Source of the DNA: Bordetella genomosp. 4 | Lineage (GTDB): Bacteria > Pseudomonadota > Gammaproteobacteria > Burkholderiales > Burkholderiaceae_B | NCBI RefSeq assembly: GCF_002261185.1 | Contig: NZ_NEVQ01000012.1 | Location: 1-64,000, forward strand | Direction of reading: 5' to 3' | Length of the DNA stretch: 64,000 bases | Shown here: in pieces, positions 34,875 to 43,311 of the stretch | Position numbering within the stretch: the stretch's first letter is position 1 | How the letters are laid out: each line of letters begins with the position of its first letter | Translations under genes and position numbers: made by a program | Notes under the pieces: generated by a model | Seen by the model: only the letters and a program-made list of their open reading frames with translations | Database searches by the model: none | Told to the model about the DNA's origin: nothing

Positions 34875-37166
34875 TCAGGCCGAGCGCTTTTCAGCGGCCT
34901 CTTGCTGTGCATCGACCACGGCCAGTGCGGTCATGTTGACGATGCGGCGCACGGTAGCGCTGGTCGTCAGGATATGCACCGGACGTGCCGCACCCAGCAG
35001 GATGGGGCCCATGGCGATACCGTTGCTGCCGGTCATTTTCAGCATGTTGTAGGTGATGTTGCCCGTATCCAGATTAGGCATCACCAACAGATTGGCCGGG
35101 CCTTTGAGCTTGCTGTCGGGATAGGCCTTTTGACGGATTTTTTCCGACAGGGCCGAGTCCGCATGCATTTCACCTTCGACTTCCAGCTCGGGCGCGCGTT
35201 CTTCGACCAGACGGCGTGCTTCGGACATTTTGCGCGACGAGTCGGTGATGCGGCTGCCGAAGTTCGAGTGCGACAGCAGTGCGATTTTGGGCATGACGCC
35301 AAAGCGGCGCATTTCGTCGGCCGCCTGGATCGTGATGCTCGCGACTTCTTCGGCGGTCGGGTTTTCGTTGACGTGCGTGTCGGTGACAAACAGCGTTTGA
35401 TCCGGCAGCATCAACACGTTGAGCGCGGCAAAGGTCTGGCCCGGCTTGCGGCCGATGATTTCCTCGACGTACTTCAACTGGTTGTCGTATTTGCTGGCCA
35501 CACCGCACAGCAAGGCATCCGCATCACCGCGACGCAGCAGCATGGCGCCGATCAGTGTGTTGTGTTTGCGGATCATGGCCTTGGCGATATCGGGCGTGAC
35601 GCCTTCACGGCCCTTGAGCTGGTAATACGCGTTCCAGGTTTCGTTGAAACGGCTGTCGTCTTCTGGATCCACGATCTCGATGTTCTGGCCGTTCACCAGA
35701 CGCAGTCCCGCCTTTTTGACGCGCATTTCGATCACAGAAGGACGGCCCACCAGAATCGGTTGTGCCAGTTTTTCGTCCACGACGGTCTGTACGGCGCGCA
35801 GTACGCGTTCGTCTTCGCCGTCGGCATAGATCACGCGCTTGGGCGCTTTCTTGGCCTGCGCGAACAGCGGGCGCATCAGTTGGCCCGAGTGGTAGACAAA
35901 GCCCATCAGTTTTTGGCGATAGGCTTCGATGTCTTCGATGGGGCGCGCGGCGACGCCGGAGTCGGCGGCGGCCTGGGCCACGGCAGGCGCGATCTGCACG
36001 ATCAGACGGGGATCGAAGGGCTTGGGAATGATGTATTCCGGGCCGAACGACAGCTCCTGGCCAGCATAGGCCAGTGCGACTTCGTCATTCTGTTCGGCTT
36101 CGGCCAGCTCGGCGATGGCCTTGACGCAGGCGAGCTTCATTTCCTCGGTAATGCGCGAGGCGCCGGCGTCCATGGCGCCACGGAAAATGAAGGGGAAGCA
36201 CAGAACGTTGTTGACTTGGTTCGGGTAGTCCGAACGGCCGGTTGCAATGATGCAGTCCGGGCGCGCAGCGCGGGCGACTTCGGGGCGGATCTCGGGCTCA
36301 GGATTGGCCAACGCCAGGATCAGCGGCTTGTCGGCCATGGTCTTGACGATGTCGGCCGTCAGCACGCCAGCGGTCGAGCAACCGAGGAATACGTCAGCGT
36401 CGCGCACCACGTCGGCCAAGGTGCGTGCCTCGGTGTTTTGCGCGTAGCGCTTTTTGTTGGGCTCCATGTTTTCTTCACGGCCTTCCCAGATCACGCCGCG
36501 CGAATCGACGACGTAGATATTCTCGCGTTTGATGCCCAGGTTCACCAGCAGATCCAGGCAGGCAATGGCGGCAGCACCAGCGCCGGAGACGGCCAGTTTG
36601 ACTTGCCCGATGTCTTTTCCGACTACTTTCAGGCCATTCAGGATGGCGGCCGACGAGATGATGGCCGTGCCATGCTGGTCGTCGTGAAAGACGGGGATCT
36701 TCATGCGCTCGCGCAGCTTCTTTTCGATATAGAAGCACTCGGGCGCCTTGATGTCTTCGAGGTTGACGCCGCCCAGGGTCGGTTCGAGGGCTGCAATGAT
36801 GTCGACCAGTTTGTCCGGATCGGTTTCGGCGAGTTCGATGTCGAACACGTCGATGCCGGCGAATTTCTTGAACAGGCAGCCTTTGCCTTCCATCACGGGC
36901 TTCGCAGCCAGAGGGCCGATGTTGCCCAGACCTAGAACGGCGGTGCCGTTGGTGATCACACCAACCAGGTTGGCGCGCGAAGTGTACATGGAGGCGGCGT
37001 CATCGCCTTGATCGAAAATCGCCATGCACGCTGCGGCAACGCCGGGCGAATAGGCCAGGGACAGATCGTCCTGGTTGGCCAGGGTCTTGGTAGGCGTGAC
37101 CGAGATTTTGCCGGGGGTGGGGTAGGCGTGATAATCAAGCGCCAGTTTGGTTAGGGTTTCGTCCAT
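34875..37166 (-). CDS. maeB: NADP-dependent malic enzyme with C-terminal phosphotransacetylase-like domain
   Basis: The 763-residue protein has a malic enzyme half (residues 1 to about 420) and a phosphate acetyltransferase-like half (about 440-760), the MaeB layout. The first half decarboxylates malate to pyruvate with NADP. Its signatures are [55 protein letters not shown] and the Rossmann [19 protein letters not shown]. The second half ([40 protein letters not shown]) usually binds acetyl-CoA and regulates the enzyme rather than making acetyl phosphate. It supplies pyruvate and NADPH from the four-carbon acids of the TCA cycle encoded nearby. Confidence 0.94.
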   Translation of the reverse strand: MDETLTKLALDYHAYPTPGKISVTPTKTLANQDDLSLAYSPGVAAACMAIFDQGDDAASMYTSRANLVGVITNGTAVLGLGNIGPLAAKPVMEGKGCLFKKFAGIDVFDIELAETDPDKLVDIIAALEPTLGGVNLEDIKAPECFYIEKKLRERMKIPVFHDDQHGTAIISSAAILNGLKVVGKDIGQVKLAVSGAGAAAIACLDLLVNLGIKRENIYVVDSRGVIWEGREENMEPNKKRYAQNTEARTLADVVRDADVFLGCSTAGVLTADIVKTMADKPLILALANPEPEIRPEVARAARPDCIIATGRSDYPNQVNNVLCFPFIFRGAMDAGASRITEEMKLACVKAIAELAEAEQNDEVALAYAGQELSFGPEYIIPKPFDPRLIVQIAPAVAQAAADSGVAARPIEDIEAYRQKLMGFVYHSGQLMRPLFAQAKKAPKRVIYADGEDERVLRAVQTVVDEKLAQPILVGRPSVIEMRVKKAGLRLVNGQNIEIVDPEDDSRFNETWNAYYQLKGREGVTPDIAKAMIRKHNTLIGAMLLRRGDADALLCGVASKYDNQLKYVEEIIGRKPGQTFAALNVLMLPDQTLFVTDTHVNENPTAEEVASITIQAADEMRRFGVMPKIALLSHSNFGSRITDSSRKMSEARRLVEERAPELEVEGEMHADSALSEKIRQKAYPDSKLKGPANLLVMPNLDTGNITYNMLKMTGSNGIAMGPILLGAARPVHILTTSATVRRIVNMTALAVVDAQQEAAEKRSA

Positions 37167-37204
37167 GGTGAGGAAGACCTATGCTGCACTGCTGACAAAG
37201 TAGA

Positions 37205-37229
37205 AAACGGGCCCGCAAGGGGCCCGTTT
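37205..37229 (-). terminator. Terminator between the E1 gene and maeB
   Basis: AAACGGGCCC and GGGCCCGTTT form a ten-bp stem with a five-base loop. On the minus strand it is followed by TCTACTTT. It lies about 100 bases past the E1 stop and before the maeB start, so maeB has its own promoter. Confidence 0.7.
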
Positions 37230-37327
37230 GGGAATCGCGAAGGCGTATATTTCAACAGAAACCGCGCATCAATGTTTGCTGCAGTGCAGCGAATTCGTCA
37301 TGAGCGCCCGTTGACGATACCGCCGAT

Positions 37328-40099
37328 TCAGCTCAGCCATGGCACGACAGTACGTCGTGTCGTGTTCAACTGGTCCCGCAATTGCTGCCGGGCGGCATCA
37401 TGGCGCGAGTCCTGCTCGGCGAGCAAATCGAGCGCGTGCAGCGCGATCCAGTCGGCACTGACCTCAAAGAAATCACGCAACCGGGCCCGCGTATCGCTGC
37501 GGCCAAAGCCGTCAGTACCCAATGTGCGATACGGGGCCTTGATCCATGCACGGATCTGGTCCGGCACTGCGCGCACATAATCGCTGGCGGCGACCACGGG
37601 AACAGTGCCCGGCAGGCATTGTTCCAGCCAGCTTTGCGCGGATGGGCGGTTCAGGCCCAGTACGCGGTCTCGTTCGCAGGCTCGGCCATCGCGGGCCAAC
37701 TCGGAAAAGCTGGTCACGCTCCAGACTTCGGCGGCGATGCCAAAATCCTGATGCAGCCGCTCGGCAGCGCGCAGAGCTTCGTTGAGCATGGGGCCGGCCG
37801 CGAGCAGGCGCACGTGAGGCGGCTCGTCGTTGTCTACGTTGCTTTGCGCCGTCGCAGAGTCCGCCGCAGCAGAGCGGTCCGGCTCGGACCCCGTTGCCAG
37901 CTCGTCCCGAGGCATGGCAGTTCGGACTCGATGCATCCCGCGCAGGATGCCCTCGCGGGCGCTATCACCGGGCAGATTAGGCTGAGCGAGGTTCTCGTTG
38001 GTGACTGTGACGTAGTAAAACTCGTCGCATTGCTCATCCAGCATGCGCTTCATGCCGTGTTCCAGAATGACGGCGACCTCATAGGCATAGGCCGGATCAT
38101 AGGCACGGCAGTTCGGGACAGTGGATGCAATCAGATGGCTGGAGCCGTCCTGATGCTGCAGGCCTTCGCCGCCCAATGTGGTGCGGCCCGAGGTAGCGCC
38201 GATCAGGAATCCGCGCGCACGTTGATCGGCTGCGGCCCAGATCAGGTCACCGATGCGTTGGAAGCCGAACATCGAGTAGTAAATATAGAAGGGCAGCATC
38301 GGCAGGCCATTGACCGAATAGCTGGTGCCGGCCGCCGTCCACGAGGAAATCGCGCCGGCTTCGGTAATGCCTTCTTCGAGGATCTGTCCATCCAGCGCCT
38401 CACGGTAATACAGCACCGAGCCGATGTCCTCGGGTTCGTACAACTGGCCCTGCGCGGAGTAAATCCCGATTTGCCGGAACAGATTGGCCATGCCAAAGGT
38501 GCGCGCCTCGTCGGCCACGATGGGCACGATGCGCGAACCCAATTGGTCGTCTTTCAATAATCCGCCCAGCATGCGCACGATGGCCATCGTGGACGACATT
38601 TCCTTGCCATCGGCCTGCAGCGCAAAACGCGCCCATTGCTCGGTGGCGGGCACGGGCAGGCGCGGCGATTCGGTACGCCGGCGAGGCAGGTGACCGCCCA
38701 GGACTGCGCGGCGCGACTGTAAATAGCGCAGCTCGGCGCTGTCTTGAGCGGGTTTATAGAATTTCAACGCCAGACAGTCGGCGTCCGAGATCGGCAGCGC
38801 AAACCGGTCGCGAAATGCCAGCAGTGCTTCGTCATCCAGTTTTTTCTGCTGGTGGGTAGTCATTTTGCCCTGGCCGGCCGTGCCCATGCCAAAGCCTTTT
38901 TTGGTCTGGGCCAGGATGACCGTGGGCTGGCCGCGATGACGTACCGCGCGATGATAGGCGGCATGGATCTTGACGATATCGTGGCCGCCGCGGCGCAGCC
39001 GGTCGATGGCTTCGTCCGACCAATCCGCGACCAGCGCGGCTAACTCGGGGTTTTGATTGAAGAAGTGCGCACGGTTATAGGCGCCGTCATTGGCGGCGAA
39101 GGTCTGGAACTGTCCGTCTACGGTGTGGGCAAAGGCGCGTGCCAGCGCGCCATCGGTGTCGCGCGCCAGCAGGGCATCCCAGTCGCCGCCCCACACCAGT
39201 TTGATGACGTTCCATCCGGCGCCGGCGTAGAGCGTTTCGAGCTCGTCGATGATGCGGCCGTTGCCGCGCACCGGACCGTCCAGGCGTTGCAGATTGCAGT
39301 TCACGACGAACACGAGGTTGTCGAGTTTTTCACGGGCGGCCAGTGTCAATGCGGCGATCGATTCGGGTTCGTCCATTTCGCCGTCGCCGAACAGACCCCA
39401 GACCTTGCGGCCGGAGGGCTGCGCGAGTGATCGGTGTTCCAGGTAGCGCATGAAACGGGCCTGGTAGATCGCATTGATCGGCCCGATCCCCATCGACCCG
39501 GTGGGGAATTGCCAGAAATCGGGCATGAGCCACGGATGGGGATATGACGACAGCCCACGCAGGCCACGTTCGCGAGCGGTGATCTCCTGGCGGAAATGGG
39601 CCAGATCGTCTTCGCTGAGAAAGCCTTCCAGAAACGCCCGGGCATAGACGCCGGGCGCCGAATGCGGTTGCAGGTAGACGAGATCCCCGGCAAACCCCTC
39701 GCAGGGCGCGCGAAAGAAATGGTTGAATCCCACCTCGAACAGATCTGCCGCCGAGGCGTAGCTGGCAATGTGTCCGCCCAATTCACCGTGCGCCTGGTTG
39801 GCGCGCACCACCATGGCCAGGGCATTCCAGCGGTTGATCGAGGCAATGCGCTCCTCGACCGCCAGATCGCCGGGAAACGGCGGCTCATTGCGCGCCGCGA
39901 TCGTATTCAAATACGCGCTGCGCGTCTGGCCGCCTGCGCGCACGCCCAGCGCGGCCGCTTGGGCAAGCAGCGCTTCCAGAACATAGGCCGCTCGCTCGAT
40001 GCCGGCGGTCTGCACCAGCGATAGCAGCGCGTCGCGCCATTCGCTGGTTTCAATGGGGTCGATGTCGCTGGTCTGACGCGTGGCCACTATGTCGAGCAT
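37328..40099 (-). CDS. Homodimeric E1 2-oxoacid dehydrogenase (AceE/MdeB-like)
   Basis: The 923-residue protein has full similarity to AceE-type thiamine diphosphate E1 enzymes. Visible blocks are SYPHPWLMPDFWQFPTGSMG, the cofactor motif GLFGDGEMDEPESIAALTLA, RDGRACERDR and YYSMFGFQRIGDLIWAAADQ. The window contains no matching E2/E3 genes next to it, and it diverges from an Lrp/AsnC regulator. That arrangement recalls Pseudomonas mdeR-mdeB, where the E1 acts on 2-oxobutyrate from methionine breakdown and yields propionyl-CoA. Substrate here is inferred, not shown; pyruvate is the alternative. Near residues 765-795 a polar Asp/Ser/Ala stretch (ATGSEPDRSAAADSATAQS) interrupts the region that is continuous in E. 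coli AceE. Confidence 0.85.
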   Translation of the reverse strand: MLDIVATRQTSDIDPIETSEWRDALLSLVQTAGIERAAYVLEALLAQAAALGVRAGGQTRSAYLNTIAARNEPPFPGDLAVEERIASINRWNALAMVVRANQAHGELGGHIASYASAADLFEVGFNHFFRAPCEGFAGDLVYLQPHSAPGVYARAFLEGFLSEDDLAHFRQEITARERGLRGLSSYPHPWLMPDFWQFPTGSMGIGPINAIYQARFMRYLEHRSLAQPSGRKVWGLFGDGEMDEPESIAALTLAAREKLDNLVFVVNCNLQRLDGPVRGNGRIIDELETLYAGAGWNVIKLVWGGDWDALLARDTDGALARAFAHTVDGQFQTFAANDGAYNRAHFFNQNPELAALVADWSDEAIDRLRRGGHDIVKIHAAYHRAVRHRGQPTVILAQTKKGFGMGTAGQGKMTTHQQKKLDDEALLAFRDRFALPISDADCLALKFYKPAQDSAELRYLQSRRAVLGGHLPRRRTESPRLPVPATEQWARFALQADGKEMSSTMAIVRMLGGLLKDDQLGSRIVPIVADEARTFGMANLFRQIGIYSAQGQLYEPEDIGSVLYYREALDGQILEEGITEAGAISSWTAAGTSYSVNGLPMLPFYIYYSMFGFQRIGDLIWAAADQRARGFLIGATSGRTTLGGEGLQHQDGSSHLIASTVPNCRAYDPAYAYEVAVILEHGMKRMLDEQCDEFYYVTVTNENLAQPNLPGDSAREGILRGMHRVRTAMPRDELATGSEPDRSAAADSATAQSNVDNDEPPHVRLLAAGPMLNEALRAAERLHQDFGIAAEVWSVTSFSELARDGRACERDRVLGLNRPSAQSWLEQCLPGTVPVVAASDYVRAVPDQIRAWIKAPYRTLGTDGFGRSDTRARLRDFFEVSADWIALHALDLLAEQDSRHDAARQQLRDQLNTTRRTVVPWLS

Positions 40100-40225
40100 G
40101 ATGATGAAGTCTCCGTGTAGACGTTCATCCTAGCGCTTTCATCGTGGCATAAGTGATCGAATGTGCGCCTCTAAGCGCACGTTGGCGGCATAATAATCCG
40201 CAATTACCAAGTCTTTAGGATAAAC

Positions 40226-40696
40226 ATGCCGAACGCATCGCTCGATAGCATCGATCGCCGCATTCTGGGGATCTTGCAAACGGATTCCAGCCTGACCAAT
40301 GTCGAGTTGGCGCGCCGCGTCCACCTGTCGCCATCGCCCTGCCTGGCGCGGGTCAAGGCCCTCGAGGCGGCTGGCGTGATACGCGGGTATGTGGCGCTGG
40401 CCGACCCGCTGCAACTGGGCTTGAGCCTGAATGTGTTCATCCAGGTGAGCCTGGAAAAACAGATCGAGACCGAGCTGGATCGTTTCCAGAACGCCATGGC
40501 CGAATGTCCCGAAGTCATGGAATGCTATTTGATGAGTGGCGACGCAGACTATCTATTGCGCGTGGTCGTACCCGATATTCAAGGGCTGGAACGTTTTGTG
40601 GTGAGCCGATTGTCGCGGATTCCCGGGGTGCGCAATATCCGATCGGGGTTCGCGTTAAAGCAAGTCAAGTATCAGACCGCGTTACCCTTGGAATAG
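40226..40696 (+). CDS. Lrp/AsnC-family transcriptional regulator
   Basis: The 156-residue regulator has an N-terminal helix-turn-helix ([40 protein letters not shown]) and a C-terminal RAM domain ([20 protein letters not shown]), as in Lrp and AsnC. It starts 126 bases from the divergent E1 gene and probably controls it, with an amino acid or derived oxoacid as ligand. The pair matches the mdeR-mdeB arrangement, though methionine gamma-lyase (mdeA) is absent from the window. Confidence 0.93.
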   Translation: MPNASLDSIDRRILGILQTDSSLTNVELARRVHLSPSPCLARVKALEAAGVIRGYVALADPLQLGLSLNVFIQVSLEKQIETELDRFQNAMAECPEVMECYLMSGDADYLLRVVVPDIQGLERFVVSRLSRIPGVRNIRSGFALKQVKYQTALPLE

Positions 40697-40773
40697 ATTT
40701 ATTTTCCAAGCAGGGCGGTAGAATCCGCGACACTCTGAAAATCGTTATCTTTTTCGCAAGGACATGTTGACCC

Positions 40774-42921
40774 ATGGCAGAACCTGCGCGCGTTCCTGAT
40801 TCGATCACGCTGCCCGAACTCACAGTCCGGGGCGTCCTGATCGGCGCATTGATTACCGTAGTGTTCACCGCATCCAACGTGTTTCTGGGCCTGAAGGTCG
40901 GATTGACGTTTTCGTCGGCGATTCCGGCGGCTGTCATTTCCATGTCGGTGCTCAGGCTGTTTCGGACTTCTAATATTCTCGAAAACAATATGGTGCAGAC
41001 GCAGGCGTCGGCCGCGGGCACCTTGTCATCGATCATTTTCATCCTGCCCGCGTTGGTCATGATGGGGCACTGGCACGGGTTTCCTTTCTGGGAAACGCTG
41101 GGCATATGCGCCGCGGGCGGCATGCTCGGCGTGATGTTCACCATTCCGTTGCGGCACATCATGGTAGTGCAGAGTTCTCTGCCGTACCCCGAGGGCGTCG
41201 CGGCGGCAGAGATCCTGCGCGTGGGTAGCGGGACGGGCGAGGGCGCAGCCCTGGGCGACGATGGTGGCCAGACATCGCCAGGTTCGTCGCCGTCAGGACG
41301 TGTCGTGGACGCTCATTCGGCCGCGACGGACGGCGCTGCGCCGGGGGCGAGCCAGACCAAGCCGGCGGCCACGGGCATGGCCGATATTCTCAGCGGGGCT
41401 GGCATCGCCGCCGTAGTGAGTTTCGCTTCCAGCGGCCTGCGCGTCCTGGGCGATGCTGTCAGCGTGTGGCCGACGATCGGCGCTGCGGTGTTTCGCCTGC
41501 CGATGGGTTTCTCCATGGCACTGTTAGGGGCAGGGTATCTGATCGGTATCGTGGCAGGTCTGGCCATGCTGACTGGCTTGGTGATCGCCTGGGGAATTTC
41601 CGTTCCCGTGCTGACTGCCCTGGGCGACCGCCCGGCAGACCTGTCCGTGATGGACTATGCCACCGGACTGTGGAGTTCACAGGTACGTTTTATCGGGGCA
41701 GGGGTGATCGGCGTTGGTGCAATCTGGACGCTGGCCACACTTTTTATGCCGATGATGCGCGGTATCAAAACCTCTTTCTCGGCATTCAGCGCGACGCGCA
41801 GATCCGAACAAAGTGCTGCATTGCGTACTGAGCAAGATCTGTCCGGGCGTTGGATTGCGATCGTCACCTTGGTGCTGGTGGTGATTCTGGTGGTGACGTT
41901 TGCGTCGTTTTTGCGGGCAGAGCCTGTGACCGCCGGCAGTGTAGGGCTGTTGGTGACGCACGCCGTGGCATTTGCCTTTATTTTTGGCTTTCTGGTGGCT
42001 GCCGCCTGCGGCTATATGGCCGGCTTGGTGGGATCGTCGACCAGCCCGATTTCCGGGGTGGGCATTGTCGCCATCGTGTTGGTGTCCTTGTTGATGCTGG
42101 GTCTGGAGCGCTCGACCGGCTTGCTCGGCAGCCAAGAGGGTGTGCAGATGGCCATCGCGCTGGCGATTTTCACGACCTCTGCCGTGGTCGCTGTGGCGTC
42201 GATTGCCAACGACAACCTGCAGGACCTGAAAACCGGCTGGCTGGTCGGGGCTACCCCCTGGCGTCAGCAGGTGGCGCTGTTGATCGGCTGCGTGGTGGGC
42301 GCAGCAGTGATTTCCCCGATCCTGGAGTTGCTCTATAACGCCTACGGTTTTGCCGATGCCTTGCCGCATGCCGGCATGGACCCCGACCAGGCATTGTCGG
42401 CGCCGCAGGCGACCTTGATGTTGGCCATCGCGCGCGGGATTTTTACCCATCAGCTGAACTGGGCCATGATCCTGATCGGTATGGCAGTGGGCGTGGGGTT
42501 GATCGTAGTGGACGGCATTCTGAAGCGTACCTGCCGGGTCGCCCGGATGCCGGTGCTGGCGGTAGGGATCGGGATTTACCTGCCTCCGACGGTCAGTGCC
42601 CCGCTGGTCGTGGGGGCGTTGCTCGCCTGGTTGATCGAGCGGGCGCTGCGCCGCCGGGCAGAGCAGGCCGGGCAGCCTTATGACCGCTATGCTGCACTGC
42701 CGAATCGGCGCGGTACCTTGCTGGCGTCGGGCCTGATCGTCGGCGAAAGCCTGGTTGGGGTGTTGATGGCGGCCATCATCGGGGCCTCGGGCAGCGAGGC
42801 GCCCCTGGCCCTGGCAGGAACGGATTTCGCGCCGATCGCAAACTGGCTGGGACTGGCGGTGTTCGCCGGTGTGGCGGTACTCTTCTACCGACGTATCGTG
42901 TCGGCAGGACGAGTGTCATAA
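40774..42921 (+). CDS. OPT family oligopeptide transporter
   Basis: The 715-residue protein is a many-helix transporter of the OPT family (bacterial branch). The N-terminal signature LTVRGVLIGALITVVFTASN, VFLGLKVGLTFSSAIPAAVI and SLPYPEGVAAAEIL are recognisable. Between about residues 155 and 205 a cytosolic-type Gly/Ser/Asp-rich linker (GSGTGEGAALGDDGGQTSPG...) interrupts the hydrophobic pattern. OPT proteins import small peptides or metal chelates; the substrate cannot be named. It follows the Lrp gene by 77 bases in the same direction, so control by amino acid supply is plausible. Confidence 0.9.
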   Translation: MAEPARVPDSITLPELTVRGVLIGALITVVFTASNVFLGLKVGLTFSSAIPAAVISMSVLRLFRTSNILENNMVQTQASAAGTLSSIIFILPALVMMGHWHGFPFWETLGICAAGGMLGVMFTIPLRHIMVVQSSLPYPEGVAAAEILRVGSGTGEGAALGDDGGQTSPGSSPSGRVVDAHSAATDGAAPGASQTKPAATGMADILSGAGIAAVVSFASSGLRVLGDAVSVWPTIGAAVFRLPMGFSMALLGAGYLIGIVAGLAMLTGLVIAWGISVPVLTALGDRPADLSVMDYATGLWSSQVRFIGAGVIGVGAIWTLATLFMPMMRGIKTSFSAFSATRRSEQSAALRTEQDLSGRWIAIVTLVLVVILVVTFASFLRAEPVTAGSVGLLVTHAVAFAFIFGFLVAAACGYMAGLVGSSTSPISGVGIVAIVLVSLLMLGLERSTGLLGSQEGVQMAIALAIFTTSAVVAVASIANDNLQDLKTGWLVGATPWRQQVALLIGCVVGAAVISPILELLYNAYGFADALPHAGMDPDQALSAPQATLMLAIARGIFTHQLNWAMILIGMAVGVGLIVVDGILKRTCRVARMPVLAVGIGIYLPPTVSAPLVVGALLAWLIERALRRRAEQAGQPYDRYAALPNRRGTLLASGLIVGESLVGVLMAAIIGASGSEAPLALAGTDFAPIANWLGLAVFAGVAVLFYRRIVSAGRVS

Positions 42922-43311
42922 AAGGGCGGAAAAATAGCGTAACAGGATGCCATCAGTGCGGCCAGATCGTGCAAATGGCGTTTCCCGTGATGGCTCCGTG
43001 GTTTTCACGTCACAGCTTGGCCAGGACTTTTCCCAAAACCGGATGAAGGAGACTTCGAGCGTATAGCCGGCATCATGACGGATGTTGGCGGGAACTTCTC
43101 AACTATCCCAGTCTGTGGCCTCGCCCGGGCGCAGATGGGTCGTGCCGCAATGCGGCAAGACAGGTGCAATCCCGGGGAGTATACTTTTGCGCCATAGGCT
43201 TTCAGGGCTTGTACGTGCCTTCTGCCCCTGCTATCCGCTAACGGGAAGCCCGTGTCGCGGAAGGTTTTCCTGCATCGTATCGAGTGAAGCACTCGCAAGG
43301 TGAAGCAATAT
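42922..43311 (+). other. sucA upstream gap with a candidate promoter
   Basis: No gene is convincing in this 390-base gap; short frames are low-complexity. A promoter candidate is AAGACA (43157-43162), 17 bases, TATACT (43180-43185), which would give a leader of about 120 bases before sucA. Regulatory sites are not recognisable. Confidence 0.35.

Noticed and set aside
34815-36935. Long plus-strand open frame across maeB
   Set aside because: It is the antisense shadow of the malic enzyme, with a biased Gly/Val/Asp/His composition.
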